The notes beneath the pieces are model-generated. The model did no database searches. It was not told where the DNA came from and worked only from the letters and a program-made list of their open reading frames with translations. The position numbers and the translations under genes were made by a program. A stretch of DNA of 64,000 nucleotides from Ruminococcus flavefaciens AE3010 (GTDB lineage: Bacteria; Bacillota; Clostridia; Oscillospirales; Ruminococcaceae). Below, one piece after another: positions 9,273-17,652 of this stretch; positions within the stretch are counted from its first letter, which is position 1; each line of letters begins with the position of its first letter. The stretch spans positions 1,201,001-1,265,000 of the forward strand of contig NZ_JAGT01000001.1 in assembly GCF_000526795.1 (NCBI RefSeq), in the 5' to 3' direction.

Positions 9273-9740
9273 TTATTTTGCCTTGCAAGACATTTTCTCA
9301 ACATCAAGCCTGAATACCGCAACGCCACCCAGCATCGCGTCATCATAACTCCATTCAGGTCTTGCGGTAGTCTGTTTCATAAGAGTGTTCAGACCTTTGA
9401 TCTTCTCACTACTATCCTCTACCAAGCTGAGAGTACCTGTTCCGATAACACTCCGGAACTTAGCCGAAAAGTCACAGGCTATATCTGCTTCAAGCAGTTC
9501 ATAGTTGCCGTCTATCTCAAAACCGACTTTCGGTGATTTTTTTGCAAGCTCATACTTTCTGCCAGCCTTAGCTCCATGAAAATAGAAACAGTATTTTCCG
9601 TTATCATTGATATATCCGTAGTTTACAGGTACGATGTAAATATCTCCGTTATCACAGAAAGCTATCCTTATGATCTGTTCCTTTGCAATAAAGGATTCGA
9701 TCACGCTGTTATCTGTTATTTCTCTGTCGTTTCTTCTCAT
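9273..9740 (-). CDS. Pyridoxamine 5'-phosphate oxidase-like (Nim-family) flavoprotein, second copy
   Basis: 155 aa, starts MRRNDREITD like the protein at 4782-5255 ([10 protein letters not shown]). It has the YIVPVNYG strand and SVIGTGTL motif. Good ribosome site (AGGAGG) before ATG 9740 and its own promoter at 9795-9823. The two paralogues are clearly diverged, so they were probably acquired separately and not duplicated recently. Expected to be a cytoplasmic FMN enzyme acting on nitro compounds or a similar substrate. Confidence 0.88.
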   Translation of the reverse strand: MRRNDREITDNSVIESFIAKEQIIRIAFCDNGDIYIVPVNYGYINDNGKYCFYFHGAKAGRKYELAKKSPKVGFEIDGNYELLEADIACDFSAKFRSVIGTGTLSLVEDSSEKIKGLNTLMKQTTARPEWSYDDAMLGGVAVFRLDVEKMSCKAK

Positions 9741-9794
9741 TGTATCCTCCTATATTGTAACAAACATAGTAAGCCGAGTGCTTGCTTAATGATT

Positions 9795-9882
9795 ATTATA
9801 CTTCAATTGCTTCAAAAAGTCAATCAGGCTGAATCCGGATAAACCTTTGCAGATTGACTTTATATATGCCTTGTGATATAAT
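9795..9882. promoter_or_regulatory. Divergent promoters of the Nim-like and acetyltransferase cargo genes
   Basis: Minus: TTGACT (9823-9818), 17 bp, TATAAT (9800-9795). Plus: TTGACT (9854-9859), 17 bp, TATAAT (9877-9882). Both near-consensus, so expression in the lysogen is expected. Confidence 0.85.
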
Positions 9883-9919
9883 AAAAATACTAAGAACACG
9901 CAATACAGAGGCGATTACT

Positions 9920-10726
9920 ATGTCTGACAATAAAATAGAATACAGTATTGATGACACTCCAATGACCGCTGATGAGATCATGGGATATTTGAAACGTATC
10001 GGGATAGAGTGTGATATAAATACAGACCTGAATAGCCTTGCATTACTGCAAAAAGCTCATCTTACTCATATTCCATACGAAAACTATGACTGCCTTGAAC
10101 GCAGGATTACTTCACTCAATCATAAGGAATTATACCGCAAGCTGATAACCGAACACAGAGGCGGTATCTGTTTTGAACTGAACGGGCTGTATGCGTGGCT
10201 TTTGAAAAGCATCGGGTTCAATGTAAAAAGCCATCTCAGCAGATATATAATTCCTGAAGGCGAGATACATAAGCGAACACACAGAGTAATGACCGTCACA
10301 GTAGGCGGAGAAAGATATCTGACCGATGTAGGCGTAAATTCCGAGTGTTCAAGAAAGCCGCTGTTGCTTACAGAGGGACTTATTCAAAACGACGGTATCT
10401 CGGAATACCGCCTTGAAAAAGACGATTTCTTCGGCTGGATATTGTGGCAGAAACTAAAAAACAATGATTGGCGCAGGCTGTATGGGTTCACCGAAGAACC
10501 TCAGCTCGATATTGACTACATAATGCCGTGTAACTTTTGCGATATTCACCCACTTTCGGGGATAAACAAGTTTGAGAAGGTATCTATATTTACCGATCAC
10601 AGTAATATACGGATATGGGACGGACATTATCAGGAGTTTTCTGAAGGCGAGATCATTATAGACGAAATAATAGAGGCGGAAAAGAAAAAAGAAATACTAC
10701 AAAGCATATTTTCTATAAAAGTATAA
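9920..10726 (+). CDS. Arylamine N-acetyltransferase
   Basis: 268 aa. Transfers acetyl from acetyl-CoA to arylamines or hydrazines, a detoxification enzyme. The catalytic triad is visible: Cys84 in GGICFELN, His121 in THRVMTV and Asp136 in LTDVGVN. The family N-terminal part (DINTDLNSLALLQKAHLTH, IPYENYD) is intact. I start at ATG 9920, as the longer frame (9854) begins inside the promoter. The gene lies opposite to the phage late genes with its own promoter, a typical moron. Arylamines are the products of nitro reduction, so it may act on products of the neighbouring Nim-like enzyme. Confidence 0.92.
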   Translation: MSDNKIEYSIDDTPMTADEIMGYLKRIGIECDINTDLNSLALLQKAHLTHIPYENYDCLERRITSLNHKELYRKLITEHRGGICFELNGLYAWLLKSIGFNVKSHLSRYIIPEGEIHKRTHRVMTVTVGGERYLTDVGVNSECSRKPLLLTEGLIQNDGISEYRLEKDDFFGWILWQKLKNNDWRRLYGFTEEPQLDIDYIMPCNFCDIHPLSGINKFEKVSIFTDHSNIRIWDGHYQEFSEGEIIIDEIIEAEKKKEILQSIFSIKV

Positions 10727-10729
10727 TAT

Positions 10730-10764
10730 GGGCTGCCGGAGAGAATACTAATCTCCGACAGCCC
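10730..10764. terminator. Hairpin between convergent acetyltransferase and lysin genes
   Basis: GGGCTGCCGGAGA (10730-10742) pairs with TCTCCGACAGCCC (10752-10764). T-runs are weak on both sides. Confidence 0.65.
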
Positions 10765-10769
10765 ATGTC

Positions 10770-11954
10770 TCACGCCTTATTCAGTTTTCCGCTGTACTTC
10801 TTGCCGTCAACAGTGACTTCTACTGTGATGCCGTCATCCGAAACAGGTGCAGGCGGATTTGTCAGGGCTTTCTCCTTGCCGTATCCATTCAGCCCCTTAC
10901 CCTTGATAATGGTCGGGAAATCCTTATAGCAGATGTCAAGATCAACATTGCCGTTGATGCCATTCACTCTGCCTTTCTCGGAATGCTGCCAGATACCGTA
11001 TGCGCCGCTGTAATTCGTCTGGTCACACCAGTGCGCCAGCCAGATCGTGTAGCGGGATTTGATGTCATCGGCGGTATGTGTCTTGAGAGAGGACGCAGAG
11101 CCGTACAGACCGACAAAATAGCCCGCTGCCTCGACTCTTTCGAGGAACGCCCGCATGATCGCCGACACCTTCTCCTTACCGAGGTCAAACTGCTTCTTCT
11201 CCTCCAGATCAAAATATACCGGGAACTCGAACTGTTTTCCTTTGATGACGGACAGGAACACATCAGCCTCCAGACGAGCCTCGTCCTCGCTCATGGCATA
11301 GCTGTACCAGTAAGCACCGATCGGAATACCGGCAGCCTTTGCACCCGCATAATTTTCCTCAAAACGATCATCCTTCTGCGATGCCAGCCTGCCGTATCCT
11401 GCGCGGAGAATCGCAAACTCAATGCCGCCAGTTCTGACCTTCTGCCAGTCGATCTTGCCGTTGTGAACGCTGACGTCGATGCCCTTCATACCATCATCTC
11501 CGAAGTATTTATAGAAATCATCGGTCACAGAGCTGTTGCCGTGAACCTCATCACCGTACCACTTGCCGCCGGAACGTACATCGACGTGTGTATAGATGTA
11601 AGCGGCAGTGATATTTGCAATTCCGGTGAAGCTGGTGTCCTGCGCCTTGCAGCAGACGGTCTTGCTGCTGATGGGCTGTCCGTCCTGCCCGTAGCAGCAG
11701 ATGTCCGCTGCCTTGCCGAGTGTATGCTGTCCCGTGCCGCTGCCCTTGACTGCCTTATCATGAGCAGCACAACGGAAGCCGCTGGTGACGATGATCTTAG
11801 AGCAGTTCAGCTTAGAAAAGAGTGCCTCCAGTTTGGTGATGAGATCATCATCGATCTGAAAATCATGTGCCTTGCCGCACTTGCAGCGGAACTCCTGCGC
11901 ATTGAAGTGCGGAGAAAGCTGCGTGTTATCTGTATAGCTGTAGGTCTTAATCAT
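10770..11954 (-). CDS. Endolysin: M15 D,D/L,D-peptidase plus GH25 lysozyme
   Basis: 394 aa with two catalytic domains. The N-terminal Peptidase_M15-type domain (about 10-125) shows SGFRCAAHDKAV and GKAADI zinc-site segments. The GH25 muramidase (about 145-345) begins GIDVSVHNGKIDW and has YFDLEEK and NVDLDICY motifs. The C-terminal 30 residues (VEVTVDGKKYSGKLNK) look like an accessory tail. Start at 11954 is set by an AAAGGATG ribosome site. It overlaps the holin stop, so lysis genes are coupled. It degrades peptidoglycan at the end of the lytic cycle. Confidence 0.92.
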   Translation of the reverse strand: MIKTYSYTDNTQLSPHFNAQEFRCKCGKAHDFQIDDDLITKLEALFSKLNCSKIIVTSGFRCAAHDKAVKGSGTGQHTLGKAADICCYGQDGQPISSKTVCCKAQDTSFTGIANITAAYIYTHVDVRSGGKWYGDEVHGNSSVTDDFYKYFGDDGMKGIDVSVHNGKIDWQKVRTGGIEFAILRAGYGRLASQKDDRFEENYAGAKAAGIPIGAYWYSYAMSEDEARLEADVFLSVIKGKQFEFPVYFDLEEKKQFDLGKEKVSAIMRAFLERVEAAGYFVGLYGSASSLKTHTADDIKSRYTIWLAHWCDQTNYSGAYGIWQHSEKGRVNGINGNVDLDICYKDFPTIIKGKGLNGYGKEKALTNPPAPVSDDGITVEVTVDGKKYSGKLNKA

Positions 11955-12375
11955 CGTTATCATCCTTTCTGCCGGTCTGCTTTTGCAGCACCTCAATGGC
12001 GTTTTTCAGTGCAGGCGGATACGGAATACCCATGAGACTGGTGTTCTCTACAATAGAGAGCAGCTCGTTCACGCAGAACGCAATGCAGACAGCATCACGC
12101 ACATAATTCGTATTGAGAAGAATATCCAGACGCACCGCCACGATAATGAGCATCAGGATACTGCACTTCTTCGCAAGCCCGTACCAGCCAGCCTTGCTGT
12201 TCAGCTTTCCGGTCTTGCTGTGTTTGGACTTGCCCATTGCGCCGGTAATCATTCCGGTTGCAAAATCAATGCCCATGAAGATGATGAGCGTCACCAGTGC
12301 GGAATCCCAGCCGCCGAAAAGCGCTGCGATTCCGCCGCCGATCGCACCGATCACCGTACAAATACTTCCTTTCAT
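11947..12375 (-). CDS. Phage holin (toxin secretion/lysis holin family)
   Basis: 142 aa with at least three hydrophobic segments: SICTVIGAIGGGIAALFGG, LVTLIIFMGIDFATGMITG and a stretch around ILMLIIVAVRLDILL. The charged C-terminus is typical of this holin family. ATG 12375 follows TGGAGGTGA; the longer upstream frame has no support. Overlaps the upstream gene by 4 bp. It forms the membrane lesion that releases the lysin. Confidence 0.9.
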   Translation of the reverse strand: MKGSICTVIGAIGGGIAALFGGWDSALVTLIIFMGIDFATGMITGAMGKSKHSKTGKLNSKAGWYGLAKKCSILMLIIVAVRLDILLNTNYVRDAVCIAFCVNELLSIVENTSLMGIPYPPALKNAIEVLQKQTGRKDDNDD

Positions 12376-13043
12376 GTTGTCACCTCCAGTATCTTGACCG
12401 TTCTGATCATCGGATGTGTATTGTCCGTTACCGCCTTCCACGCGAGATAATAGTCGTCGGCAGATACACTGCCGCAGTCGTGCAGAACGGCAACATAGTT
12501 GTCCACGGTGAAAAGCCAGCCGAACGGAACGGAAATAGCCTCGCCGCCGGTGATCTTCTCGTGGATATACCGGGCAGTTTCCGCAGCGGACATCTGCTGA
12601 CTGCTCTTGCGTACCAGCCACATCTCGCCGCTTTCGGTATTGCCGCACTTATAGGTGAGCAGAATCTTCTTTGCAGGCGTGATGCGTACCGGAGTGATAC
12701 ACATCGTGTAAATGGTAGCGCCCCAGTTAAAGTCGGGCTGGTTATAGTAGATCGCATAGCCGTTGTCAGCGCAGCAGAAATACGGGTATACATCGGCGAA
12801 TCCCGCAAGGCTGCGGTAGCCGTCAATATAAAAGGTGTAGATGCTCTCACCGTAGGTGGCAAGAGCATCATTGCCGGACTGAAACAGAGTGATCTCCGGT
12901 CTGCCGGACGGGATTTGCAGCACCTTCGGCACGAGGGTATTCAGCTTTTCACTCTCGGATGCCTGAACACCCATTGCCGTAAGATTCCGGGCAAGCTGAT
13001 CGCGCTGCGCATCCAGCGCTATCAGATAATTTGCAATGCTCAT
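12372..13043 (-). CDS. Phage tail-tip/baseplate-associated protein, unknown
   Basis: 223 aa. Helical N-terminus (MSIANYLIALDAQRDQLARN, with LNTLVPKVLQI) of a type common in short proteins downstream of siphovirus receptor-binding proteins. The rest is beta-rich and aromatic (YPYFCCADNGYAIYYNQ). It overlaps the tail fibre gene and the holin by 4 bp each. Probably a minor tail-fibre component; its specific function is not readable. Confidence 0.75.
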   Translation of the reverse strand: MSIANYLIALDAQRDQLARNLTAMGVQASESEKLNTLVPKVLQIPSGRPEITLFQSGNDALATYGESIYTFYIDGYRSLAGFADVYPYFCCADNGYAIYYNQPDFNWGATIYTMCITPVRITPAKKILLTYKCGNTESGEMWLVRKSSQQMSAAETARYIHEKITGGEAISVPFGWLFTVDNYVAVLHDCGSVSADDYYLAWKAVTDNTHPMIRTVKILEVTT

Positions 13044-14113
13044 GTCGTCACCTCCACGATTGCCGCAAGTGCGGTCTCCACGCCGGATAGTTCAGTCTCC
13101 ACGGCAGACAGGCGGGTAAGGATATCCGAAATGGAAGTCCTGCATCCCTGCATATCATAGAGAATCTCTGTCTTGAAGCGCTCGAATACACCCTCATTCA
13201 CGCCTACGCGCTCATTGAGGTTCATAGCACTGGTATACGCCAATTCCCAACGTTCAACATGGGAATCCGTGATGCCGTTCAGCGTGGTCATATTGTGATG
13301 TGAATGCGCCTGTCTCGCTGCGCTTGCGATACCGTCAAGCATTTCCTGTGTGATACTGTCCAGCACATCCTTGTTGTTATGCGTATGTCGCTGCGCATTC
13401 AGCGTCAGCAGTTCCTCATTGATCGTCTGAATATCATAAATCGTGCTGTCCTCAAACTGCTGCAAGCCCTGAAGCTCCGTCAGAAGCTCTGGTGTCAGTG
13501 AGTCAAGTGTTGCCTTGTTCGCATGAGAATGAAAATCTCCGGTCGCCGCCTCGATCTCACGCTCGATCATGATTGTGACTTCTGATGTTTTCGGGTATTC
13601 AGACATATCCGGTGTTTCACCCGGCTCACCTTTGAGCGATGCAAGCCACTCGGTTTCCGTGCCGACATACCCATGCTCGACAGCGATCTCATAAGCGGAC
13701 TTGCCGTCAGCGCCGTGTCCCGCTTCTTCAATCTTCTTCAGAAGCTGCGCATACAGATCAGGCGTCGGCGGAATGGGCGGTTCGTCATCGCCCACAAAGC
13801 CGGAAGGACGGATATTCAGCGTGACTGGCACAGTCGTTGCACGAACAGTCGTATCGCTTTCGGTATCATAGCCGAACACGGACATTTTTGCCGCGCCGAC
13901 ATGAAGCTCCGCAGGCAGATACAGAGATGTGCCATCCATGCCGAGGACGATGTTATAAGTTTCGTCACACTGCGTGAACTGCACGACCTTATGAAAGCGC
14001 CGCCAGTCACCGTCAAAGGTGAACCGGAACTGCACATACTGAATCTGATGATCCGCCAGCACCTCGCGCTCCAGAATCTCAATGCTCTGGTTCTTTACAA
14101 GAAATTTCCACAT
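13040..14113 (-). CDS. Phage tail fibre / baseplate upper protein-like
   Basis: 357 aa. The N-terminal beta domain (about 1-105, FRFTFDGDWRRFHKVVQFTQ) is of the kind that anchors fibres to the tail tip. A short collagen-like GADGKSAYEIAVEHGYVGTE module at about 135 is common in tail fibres. Helical heptad segments (about 185-340) probably form a trimeric stalk. Ends with the same VEVTT-like tail as the next gene (LEVTT). It overlaps its neighbours, in one operon. Confidence 0.85.
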   Translation of the reverse strand: MWKFLVKNQSIEILEREVLADHQIQYVQFRFTFDGDWRRFHKVVQFTQCDETYNIVLGMDGTSLYLPAELHVGAAKMSVFGYDTESDTTVRATTVPVTLNIRPSGFVGDDEPPIPPTPDLYAQLLKKIEEAGHGADGKSAYEIAVEHGYVGTETEWLASLKGEPGETPDMSEYPKTSEVTIMIEREIEAATGDFHSHANKATLDSLTPELLTELQGLQQFEDSTIYDIQTINEELLTLNAQRHTHNNKDVLDSITQEMLDGIASAARQAHSHHNMTTLNGITDSHVERWELAYTSAMNLNERVGVNEGVFERFKTEILYDMQGCRTSISDILTRLSAVETELSGVETALAAIVEVTT

Positions 14114-15510
14114 TATTCATGCACCTCCGTCCATTCTCCTGTTTCAGAATTATACTGCATATATCCGTCAAGGCAGTTGATTCTCGTGAGATTTGTCGTG
14201 CTGATAGAACCGGCATGAGCGTCCCAATTGCCACCCTTTCTGATTGCTGCCCAGTCCGCCAGACTGCCCTCGTATGTGATTTCAGTCAGAGAACGGCAGT
14301 AATTGATCCAGTGCGATTTGATCTCCGTCACTGTCCTTGCAAGCGTTACATTTTCAAGATGATTGCAGTTGACGAACATGAACTCATTAATAACAGGCGC
14401 TTCATAGCGAACTGTCGTCAGGTTTGAGCAAGCAGCAAAGACACGTTCTCCGATGGTTGTTACTGTTCTCGGAACTGTCAGTGTTGTGAGCCTGTTGTAT
14501 GCAAAAGCACAATAACCGATTTCCGTCACGCTGCTTGGAATTGTGACCTCTGTCAGACCGTGTGTAATTGTCGGAGTTGCCATATCATCAGGATGCGGAT
14601 AAAAGGCAAAATCGCTGATTTTTGTCAGCGTTCCCGGCAGTGATGCGGTTTCAAGAGCATCGCAGTAACGGAATGCATATACGCCAATATCCGTGATGCC
14701 GTTGGATACAATCACATTTTTAATATCCTGATTATTGAAGAACGGAGAGTCATTACCGGTCGGACTGAGCGGAGAATCGTAATCATACATATCTCCGGTA
14801 CCCTTCAGGAGCAGTTTGCCGTTGGAGTACAGTGCATAGAAGATGTTTTCACCGCACTGACCGACAGCGACAATGTCACCAATATCCTCAACCTCCGCCT
14901 CAAGCTCCTCAACTTTATTTGTCAGCTCTGCAATGGTCTCGTTGTTTTCCTGCACCTCCGCGATAAGCTGCGCCATCTGCGACATCAGTTCCGTGACCTT
15001 ACACTTGCCGAGAATGCACTTACAATAGCCGCAGACATTCTTGTCCTCGCGGTAGTCGTACCAGTCATTCTCTGTAATTCGTGTGGCTCCCGGATTCATA
15101 CGTACCGCATACATCAAAAGGCGGACATGATTTTCATCCTGTGGAATGGACGGAAGCGACGGATTCTCTGCCGGGGTTCCGGCGAATAGCCTGAGAGAAA
15201 CACTGCGAACAGATTCTGTTGTGTCAAGATAGATTGCAATACCGACATATCTCGGCAAAGACTCGTCCTGATACGATGTGAGGTCGATTACATATCTGGA
15301 ATCGTTGATAAAATAGTGTCCGTCGATCCACGCTTTACCGGTACCAAGAACCACACCAAGACCGCTGTTCGCCGCTGTCAGCTTGAAGTTCTGCCCGTAG
15401 GTGTCAAGAATACCGTTGCAGATGATGCTGGAGAGGTAGCTCGTGAAGTCCTCCGCCGTATAGGTGCGGTCGAGCCCATTTGAATTGAAAAATCCGCTGT
15501 AAAAAGCCAT
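14113..15510 (-). CDS. Tail protein with coiled coil and BspA-like leucine-rich repeats
   Basis: 465 aa. The N-terminal part (about 1-150) resembles structural tail proteins. A coiled coil follows (about 180-215, ETIAELTNKVEELEAEVEDI). From about 255 to 445 there are BspA-like (LRR_5) repeats with phased ITDIGVYAFRYC, ITKISDFAF-type and VTEIGYCAF units. Such repeats bind host surface molecules, so this is the likeliest receptor-binding protein. The two cysteines in CGYCKC near 160 are unusual and might bind a metal. Confidence 0.85.
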   Translation of the reverse strand: MAFYSGFFNSNGLDRTYTAEDFTSYLSSIICNGILDTYGQNFKLTAANSGLGVVLGTGKAWIDGHYFINDSRYVIDLTSYQDESLPRYVGIAIYLDTTESVRSVSLRLFAGTPAENPSLPSIPQDENHVRLLMYAVRMNPGATRITENDWYDYREDKNVCGYCKCILGKCKVTELMSQMAQLIAEVQENNETIAELTNKVEELEAEVEDIGDIVAVGQCGENIFYALYSNGKLLLKGTGDMYDYDSPLSPTGNDSPFFNNQDIKNVIVSNGITDIGVYAFRYCDALETASLPGTLTKISDFAFYPHPDDMATPTITHGLTEVTIPSSVTEIGYCAFAYNRLTTLTVPRTVTTIGERVFAACSNLTTVRYEAPVINEFMFVNCNHLENVTLARTVTEIKSHWINYCRSLTEITYEGSLADWAAIRKGGNWDAHAGSISTTNLTRINCLDGYMQYNSETGEWTEVHE

Positions 15511-15513
15511 ATA

Positions 15514-16626
15514 TCATGCCTCCTTGAAAGTTGGTGTCAGGCTGCGCCCGTTCTGGTCGAAGCCCTCAATCATGCCGATGAGCTGTATCTGCGGCTGCAT
15601 CATGCCAAAGCGTCGGTGCTGCACAGTAACATAATCGCCGACGAAATAATCGCGGTTGTACACATACTGTGTGTTGTGCGCAGCGATGTCCGACTCTGAT
15701 GCGGTTTTCGGCAGCACCAGCCGTTCCGAGCCTCTTGTTTTCAGCAGTTCGATATACTTCTCCTTCGGAATCGGGATCGTTTCTCCCTCGACCTGCTCTG
15801 TCTCGGAAATATCGTCCGCATCCACATACACTTCATAGCGGTCAAGATAGGTCGGCTCATCGCCGTCACAATATGTGGTGCGCTTGCGCTCATCACCCTT
15901 GCCCTGACCGAAGATATAGGCAAAATTCTTCTGGACGCTGCTGTCCTCCGCATAGCTGAACGAGAGCAGATTACTGTATGCGTCAGAGAAGATAATATGC
16001 GGATTATCCTCCTGCATAATGCAGCGGTCAGCGCCCTCCGATAAATCAAATACCATGCGGTACTGCTCACCGCTGCTTTTCACCAGCCGGATATTTGCCG
16101 TGCCGCCGAGCTTCTCGCAGATCGTATACACCCAGTCCATGAGGTTTGCATAACTGATCTGGAGTGTAGCAGTCAGCTCCCAGCAAGCGCCGGTAACCGT
16201 TCCAAGGGAAAGCCCCGGAATCCTGCGGTTGTCCGTGAGCAGCGCATTCTGCGTCACGACCTCCCGGACGATCTCGCTGTATGCCTTTGCCGCTGTAACG
16301 TTGTATGTCGGGTGAATGATGCGCCGTTCCAGCAGGCACATCAAAAAACGACCACGCACTGTCAGGTAGTCGCCGTTTTCAATATCTGTATTTATAAGCA
16401 CAGATTCAATGATGCCGAAGTGCTGATTATCGTCATCACGACCGACGATTCTGCCGGTCTGGAAAATTTCAATGTTCTGCGGGTTTGCAGCGATATACAC
16501 CTCAAAACTGCCGCATTTGTAGTATTCAATATCCCATAGCAGCGAGGAAAAGGTGTCGCAGACAGCCTCAAGGGTAATCGTGAGGGCGTCCTCCGCAGCT
16601 TCCATTCTATAAACTTCAATCTGCAT
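15514..16626 (-). CDS. Siphovirus tail-tip protein (Gp37-like)
   Basis: 370 aa. Begins MQIEVYRMEAAEDALTITLE and continues through the FSSLLWDIEYYKCGSFE strand, the start of the ReqiPepy6 Gp37-like tail family, which lies between distal tail protein and fibres. Start at 16626 is set by GGGGGTG, two bases after the preceding stop. It likely forms the hub of the tail tip. Confidence 0.85.
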   Translation of the reverse strand: MQIEVYRMEAAEDALTITLEAVCDTFSSLLWDIEYYKCGSFEVYIAANPQNIEIFQTGRIVGRDDDNQHFGIIESVLINTDIENGDYLTVRGRFLMCLLERRIIHPTYNVTAAKAYSEIVREVVTQNALLTDNRRIPGLSLGTVTGACWELTATLQISYANLMDWVYTICEKLGGTANIRLVKSSGEQYRMVFDLSEGADRCIMQEDNPHIIFSDAYSNLLSFSYAEDSSVQKNFAYIFGQGKGDERKRTTYCDGDEPTYLDRYEVYVDADDISETEQVEGETIPIPKEKYIELLKTRGSERLVLPKTASESDIAAHNTQYVYNRDYFVGDYVTVQHRRFGMMQPQIQLIGMIEGFDQNGRSLTPTFKEA

Positions 16627-16627
16627 A

Positions 16628-17485
16628 TTACACCCCCAGATACGCATTCGTGTGGACGATTGTGACTTTCAGGTTTTGCAGTCCCGTACCGCGCAGGTAG
16701 AAACGGTTTCTCCCTTCACGCAGCGTCAGCCATGTCGAGCCGGAAACAAGCCGGTTGATGATATTAGTCTTGATACCGCCGCGATCAAGCGTGACTGTCT
16801 TGTTGCCTGTCTTGGTAGTCACTGTGATAATATCTCCCGCGAGAATGTCGCCGGTGATCTGCAAGTATTCGTCCGTGTCAGCATTATACAGCGTAGGAGA
16901 ACGTGCATCCTCCAGCGCTTCAATCACCAGCGTGAAGCCGATCTCGTCACCGTCGTTGACAATGGTCATCATGTTCTGCGTGTTGTATTTACCGAGGATA
17001 AACGGCTCCGGATTGCTCTCCGTCGGGAACGGAAATGTGAAAGCGCCGGTGATCTGCGAATAGTACGCCATGACCGAGGTCGTGGAGTACCAATAAATAT
17101 CCGGGCAGAGAATAGAAATCTGCCCGGTTGTAAGCTGTTCAAAATTCTGCACCTCGCAGGTTTCCACATAGCCTTCCGCAAACACATCAATACCTGCGGT
17201 CGCGTAGTAAATCTTGATGTAGCGCGACGGCTTCACCACCTTGTAGAGCTGATGCCTGCGAGCTTCCACGCCCACACCACGCATCTCAAAGGAAATGACG
17301 ACATTCCGCTTCTCAATGAAGGCGTTATTCAAATAGCTGCCGTCCATGCCCGCATAGCTGGAGGTGCTGATTGTGCCGGTGGGAGGATTCAGCCCTTCCA
17401 CCTTTGAGGTCATATACCGATTTGCCGTGGCGGTCATGTCTACACGGTCGCCATTGGCATTTTCAAGAATTAGTGTAAAAAACAC
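16628..17485 (-). CDS. Distal tail protein (Dit-like)
   Basis: 285 aa. N-terminal half matches the Dit-type tail family (LNNAFIEKRNVVISFEMRG, RSRYIKIYY-like strand, CPDIYW loop). C-terminal half is a galectin-like beta domain. It connects the tail tube to the tip. In most siphoviruses this gene directly follows the tape measure, but here a cargo antiporter lies between them. Confidence 0.87.
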   Translation of the reverse strand: MFFTLILENANGDRVDMTATANRYMTSKVEGLNPPTGTISTSSYAGMDGSYLNNAFIEKRNVVISFEMRGVGVEARRHQLYKVVKPSRYIKIYYATAGIDVFAEGYVETCEVQNFEQLTTGQISILCPDIYWYSTTSVMAYYSQITGAFTFPFPTESNPEPFILGKYNTQNMMTIVNDGDEIGFTLVIEALEDARSPTLYNADTDEYLQITGDILAGDIITVTTKTGNKTVTLDRGGIKTNIINRLVSGSTWLTLREGRNRFYLRGTGLQNLKVTIVHTNAYLGV

Positions 17486-17504
17486 GAAATCACCTCCTGT
17501 GTAC

Positions 17505-17533
17505 TTGACACGTAAGCAGATTGATGCTATAAT
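17505..17533 (+). promoter_or_regulatory. Promoter of the antiporter cargo gene
   Basis: TTGACA (17505-17510), 17-bp spacer, TATAAT (17528-17533): a perfect consensus pair, on the strand opposite to the phage late genes. Confidence 0.9.
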
Positions 17534-17547
17534 ATGAATAATAGAAT

Positions 17548-17640
17548 ACAGGGAATGATGCTCTCCCTTGGGAAACCTAAACCGCTTATCAAGCTGATGA
17601 CTTCTGCCTTATACGCAGAAGTTGTCAGCTTTTTTATTTT
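17548..17640 (+). promoter_or_regulatory. Fluoride riboswitch (crcB motif) with intrinsic terminator
   Basis: The leader between promoter and antiporter fits the fluoride aptamer: GGGAATGATGCTCTCCC (17551-17567), AACCGC (17580-17585), then stem GCTT/AAGC and the conserved CTGATGACTTCTGC (17594-17607). That last segment is also the 5' arm of a terminator (3' arm GCAGAAGTTGTCAGCT, 17615-17630, then six T from 17630). This is an on-switch by transcription: fluoride binding would prevent the terminator. Confidence 0.85.
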
Positions 17641-17652
17641 GGAGGTATTACA

